From an archaeon (GTDB lineage: Archaea > Asgardarchaeota > Hermodarchaeia > Hermodarchaeales > Hermodarchaeaceae): a DNA stretch of 9,311 nt. Where the stretch lies: NCBI GenBank assembly GCA_016550485.1, contig JABXGV010000255.1, positions 1 through 9,311 on the forward strand. The letters run 5' to 3'. Under the pieces are notes generated by a model. That model made no database searches and was not told where the DNA came from. It worked only from the letters and a program-made list of their open reading frames with translations. The position numbers and the translations under genes are program-made. Within the stretch, counting starts at the first letter, position 1. Every line of letters begins with the position of its first letter. Below are positions 7,267 through 9,311 of this stretch, in pieces.

Positions 7267-7403
7267 CACGCACCAAGAGTTACCAAGAGGGTTTAGAAAA
7301 AAAGGGAGGCGAGCGGGATGTGCTCCCAGGGGAGTTTTCGCTCCACCGGGAACACACACCCGCTGCTTCAGGGTTGGGGTAATTTCTGACAACGCTGCAA
7401 GCC
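7267..7403. other. Convergent intergenic region
   Basis: This 137-nt non-coding stretch lies between the 3' ends of the unknown plus-strand pair and the minus-strand HAAS gene. Apart from the hairpin and T-tract annotated separately, nothing coding or tRNA-like is visible. No T-run that could stop the plus-strand transcript was found directly after 7266. Confidence 0.7.
7297..7369 (-). terminator. Long hairpin followed by a T7 tract: probable terminator of the padR-HAAS operon
   Basis: Bases 7306-7369 fold into one long helix. GAGGC (7306-7310) pairs with GCTTC (7365-7369), AGCGGG (7312-7317) with CCCGCT (7359-7364), TGTG (7319-7322) with CACA (7353-7356), TCCC (7324-7327) with GGGA (7348-7351), GG (7329-7330) with CC (7346-7347), and GGAG (7331-7334) with CTCC (7341-7344). 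The loop is 6 nt and only single- or two-base mismatches or bulges interrupt the stem, for about 25 base pairs. Read on the minus strand, it begins 34 nt after the HAAS stop codon and is followed after two C by seven T (7303-7297), the geometry of an intrinsic terminator. Archaeal termination mainly needs the T-tract, so such a long stem is more than is required and may also protect the 3' end or form a small RNA. Confidence 0.65.
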
Positions 7404-8621
7404 TTAACACCCTCCCACTTTACGTGGAGGGCGTGGAGGACGCGGAGAGCCTTCAATTGGGAATCTGTCGCCATTGGTTAGTGGTTGAATGTAGGCGTTT
7501 GCGTCACTTATCCGACCGATCATCACACCCACTCCTACGAGGATGAGGATGGGAGCAATCCATGCAATCGGAGCTAGGAGAAGCTTCCAGTACCAGAGTA
7601 TGAATACCACAGTACCTGTAGTGTGGTACCAAGGAATTGGTAGGGGCATCGAAAATGGAGTGTAAAATATCAGTGCCCAGAAGTATGACCCTATCAACCA
7701 ATAGATTCCGTCGATGGAAGCGAGGAGGCGAGCAAGTGGTAGGGAGCTGTCACCAACAGCTGCGCGCACAGCTGTAAGTCCTGCTCTGCTCAATGCAATG
7801 AAGGATAGCCATGTGATGAATTGGATTTCAAAGGCAGGATAGAAGGGCATCAGAGTGGTTAGGAAGTAGATGGCGCCCCATGCGACCAACGCGCCTAGGA
7901 TATGGCCTACTGTGTTTCCTATTAGTTGTCGGCGTCCTGTCTTCTCTTCATATCTACTTACTCGGAGGTTTACGCGTCGCTGAGTTCTAACGACTCGCAC
8001 CTCTTTGTCGGGTTTCTCATCAAGGCTGTCAAAGAGGCTTCGGAGAACTTCACCCATTTCGACACCTGAAGGATACGAAGCGTAGAGAAGCGAGAAATAC
8101 GCTATTCCCACAAGTCCAAATACGAGTGCCTGTCCACTAATCGCGATTGTCATGGAATCTCGTAGTATTGTGAACGTCATCGGATTTGGGAAGAGTATTT
8201 GTGGGATTACCACAGAGGCGACAATGCTGACAAGAGCTACGTCTGCAATTATAAGACCTATGACAATGCGCCAGAACCAGGTCTGGTACATCGGTTTCAG
8301 TGCATTGATGAAGCCGCCTGCAAGGCGGGGCTCTTCTTCGATTTCACTTTCTCTCCGGAATTCTCTGGCAACGATGTCGGGGCTGCCCATCTCAACTACA
8401 GCGTTCCACGCTGAAGCGGTGGTTATTCGACCGTAGGGCTGGCTGGATTGTTCGAGTAGGTGGGAGCGCAGCTCAGGAATAACCTCTCCTGCAAGTGAGG
8501 AGGGTAACCTGGCCTTCACTTGTTTGAGATAGTCCTCGATAATCTGCTTGGCCGATTTCTCTTCCTCTTTTGCAGAGAGTTTAGCGGGCTGTGCTCCAGT
8601 GTTATCTTCGTAGGGTTTCAT
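7404..8621 (-). CDS. HAAS-domain multi-pass membrane protein, partner of PadR
   Basis: This is a 405-residue protein. Residues 26-91 match the HAAS/DUF1700-type alpha-helical domain: an IIEDYLKQVKARLP helix, then EVIPELRSHLLEQ, then AWNAVVEMGSPDIVAREF, the usual pattern of acidic helices and a G-x-P-x-x-I-A motif. In this family the domain is regularly encoded next to PadR regulators and is thought to link a membrane sensor or transporter to them. After it come about six membrane helices at roughly 117-140, 158-181, 234-256, 264-285, 303-322 and 335-368. A cytosolic loop rich in Arg, Lys and Glu (about 200-232) divides them two and four. The tail is Pro/Arg-rich and ends in a terminal Cys (residue 405). 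The start ATG overlaps the padR stop as ATGA (8621-8618), and GTGAT 5 nt upstream serves as ribosome binding site. What the membrane part senses or transports is unknown. Confidence 0.85.
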   Translation of the reverse strand: MKPYEDNTGAQPAKLSAKEEEKSAKQIIEDYLKQVKARLPSSLAGEVIPELRSHLLEQSSQPYGRITTASAWNAVVEMGSPDIVAREFRRESEIEEEPRLAGGFINALKPMYQTWFWRIVIGLIIADVALVSIVASVVIPQILFPNPMTFTILRDSMTIAISGQALVFGLVGIAYFSLLYASYPSGVEMGEVLRSLFDSLDEKPDKEVRVVRTQRRVNLRVSRYEEKTGRRQLIGNTVGHILGALVAWGAIYFLTTLMPFYPAFEIQFITWLSFIALSRAGLTAVRAAVGDSSLPLARLLASIDGIYWLIGSYFWALIFYTPFSMPLPIPWYHTTGTVVFILWYWKLLLAPIAWIAPILILVGVGVMIGRISDANAYIQPLTNGDRFPIEGSPRPPRPPRKVGGC

Positions 8622-9136
8622 GTTTCATCACTTTTTGCGAGCTGAGCTCCGCAGGCTGCGCAGAAGATAGCCCCGGGATATACTTGGTTGCCGCATTCTG
8701 AACAGAACCGAGCATCCTCCTGGAATGTGCCGTTGCTTGCACGATCTGCACCGATAGCACGGAAGAGGGGGTCGAGTGTCAATATGAGATCGTTCCAAAT
8801 CGCAATCATGGCTTGTAACTGTTGTTCGCCTGTGTTTGTGAGCTGGTAGTATTTTCTGGGGCGTTCCCCGCTGGTATCCCATGAGCTTTTGACTAGCTTT
8901 TGGGTTTCGAGGCGCCGGAGTAGGGGGTAGAGAGTACCGTCTTTGACGATTAGGCGATCAGCGGTTCGTTTGCGGATTGTCTGTGCGATTTCGTAGCCAA
9001 AAGTGCTTTCGGCTTCCTTGATGGTTGCTAGGACTAGGAGTTGGAGGAGTCCGCGGCGAATGTCGCTTTCCCAGGTTTCTGGGGGTTTTTGTTTTGGCAT
9101 TTCTTTTTGCCGCCTGAGAGCGGTTTGTGTTTTCAT
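8618..9136 (-). CDS. PadR-family transcriptional regulator with C-terminal zinc ribbon
   Basis: This is a 172-residue protein. Residues about 22-105 are a PadR winged helix: WESDIRRGLLQLLVLATI (22-39) for helix 1, FGYEIAQTI (46-54), the recognition helix with GTLYPLLRRLE (67-77), and the wing RPRKYYQLTNTGEQQL (92-107). A C-terminal helix at about 108-129 would serve dimerisation. Residues 145-162 add a zinc ribbon with C145, C148, C159 and C162 (CX2CX10CX2C), a fusion not found in typical bacterial PadR proteins. Such proteins are mostly repressors that bind palindromes in their own promoters. The N terminus is uncertain: M1 at 9136 has no evident ribosome binding site, and M13 at 9100, preceded by only a weak AGGCGG, would remove a basic extension of 12 residues. 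It is coupled to the HAAS gene by a 4-nt overlap. It probably controls its own operon through the palindrome at 9189-9205. Confidence 0.9.
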   Translation of the reverse strand: MKTQTALRRQKEMPKQKPPETWESDIRRGLLQLLVLATIKEAESTFGYEIAQTIRKRTADRLIVKDGTLYPLLRRLETQKLVKSSWDTSGERPRKYYQLTNTGEQQLQAMIAIWNDLILTLDPLFRAIGADRASNGTFQEDARFCSECGNQVYPGAIFCAACGAQLAKSDET

Positions 9137-9188
9137 GTGGCTTGGATTTTAGATAGCCTGCGAGACGATATGTCACGACTATCATTAA

Positions 9189-9205
9189 ACCTTGCCACAC
9201 AAGGT
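9189..9205. promoter_or_regulatory. Perfect 17-bp palindrome, candidate PadR operator
   Basis: ACCTTG (9189-9194) and CAAGGT (9200-9205) are perfect inverted arms around CCACA. The palindrome covers the transcription start predicted from the TATA box (about 9200), a position where a bound repressor would block initiation. Outer arms ACGATAT (9165-9171) and ATATCGT (9206-9212) form a second, wider inverted repeat. Assignment to PadR is inference from position. Confidence 0.5.
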
Positions 9206-9228
9206 ATATCGTATCACACAACTATATA
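9196..9228. repeat. Imperfect direct repeat in the padR promoter
   Basis: CACACAAGGTATAT (9196-9209) and CACACAACTATATA (9215-9228) are near copies 19 nt apart. The second copy contains the TATA box and the first overlaps the palindrome. They might be a tandem protein-binding site or a duplication of the promoter core. Confidence 0.4.
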
Positions 9229-9236
9229 AGTTTAAC
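9222..9236 (-). promoter_or_regulatory. TATA box of the padR-HAAS operon
   Basis: On the minus strand the sequence reads GTTAAACTTATATAG. TTATATAG (9229-9222) is a good archaeal TATA box, with an A-rich stretch upstream where TFB would bind. Its centre predicts a start of transcription near 9200 and a leader of about 64 nt before the ATG at 9136. Confidence 0.65.
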
Positions 9237-9311
9237 GGACGGACCACACTTCGCCCCAAAAACCACAGGAACATCAGGACACTCATTACTAACCCCAATG
9301 CCACTAACTTA

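Larger units (their letters stand above)
9137..9311. other. Upstream region of padR to the window edge
   Basis: This 175-nt segment holds the padR promoter and operator candidates. On the minus strand a frame is open from the window edge at 9310 to a stop at 9185-9187, with a hydrophobic run (LVALGLVMSVLMFLWFLG). It could be the end of another gene, but it would contain the padR TATA box, and an open run of 41 codons is not rare by chance. No gene is called here. Confidence 0.4.

Noticed and set aside
7304..7370. Structured-RNA gene such as a tRNA or a known archaeal ncRNA
   Set aside because: The region is a single long hairpin without a cloverleaf, C/D or H/ACA boxes, or other family signatures. 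A minus-strand terminator followed by T7 is the simpler reading.
8958..9221. Minus-strand open frame of 87 codons overlapping the start of padR
   Set aside because: It runs in another frame through the padR coding region and ends in low-complexity Pro/Ser/Asn sequence typical of a shadow frame. The PadR signature decides the true frame.
9298..9311. Possible plus-strand gene start (ATGCCACTAACTTA)
   Set aside because: Only four codons are visible, with no ribosome binding site before the ATG, so nothing supports it.

Overview
The window most likely comes from an archaeon, possibly an Asgard (Thorarchaeota-like) lineage. The domain-level call is fairly firm. It rests on Shine-Dalgarno sequences of the GGTGA/GAGGT type, a clear TATA box upstream of padR, PadR and HAAS-type genes with archaeal-style zinc ribbons, a PyrD1B/PyrK dihydroorotate dehydrogenase, and an archaeosortase-like membrane protein. 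The lineage guess is only an impression from the style of the hypothetical proteins. Genes are tightly packed on both strands. No tRNA, rRNA, CRISPR array or insertion sequence was seen.

Layout. (1) Positions 1-398, minus: the N-terminal 132 residues of a multi-pass membrane protein resembling an archaeosortase/exosortase, cut by the window edge. (2) 462-1409, plus, divergent from it: a secreted protein with a signal peptide, three N-glycosylation sequons and one C-terminal membrane anchor with a basic tail. This is the architecture of a sortase substrate. (3) 4644-1417, minus: a pyrimidine operon pyrD-pyrC-pyrK encoding dihydroorotate dehydrogenase catalytic subunit, dihydroorotase and the FAD/2Fe-2S electron-transfer subunit. 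Together these turn carbamoyl aspartate into orotate, with electrons passed to NAD+. (4) 4773-7266, plus, divergent from pyrD: two overlapping genes of unknown function (399 aa with a four-cysteine zinc ribbon; 435 aa, helical with a proline linker). They have matching GGTGA ribosome binding sites and look like partners in one cytosolic complex. (5) 7267-7403: a convergent intergenic stretch with a 64-nt near-continuous hairpin followed on the minus strand by seven T residues, read as the terminator of the next operon. (6) 9136-7404, minus: a PadR-family repressor fused to a zinc ribbon, translationally coupled by an ATGA overlap to a HAAS-domain multi-pass membrane protein. Upstream lie a TATA box and a 17-bp palindrome at the predicted transcription start, suggesting autoregulation.

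The parts that are least explained by known families are the 399/435-aa gene pair and the archaeosortase-like/surface-protein pair at the left edge.
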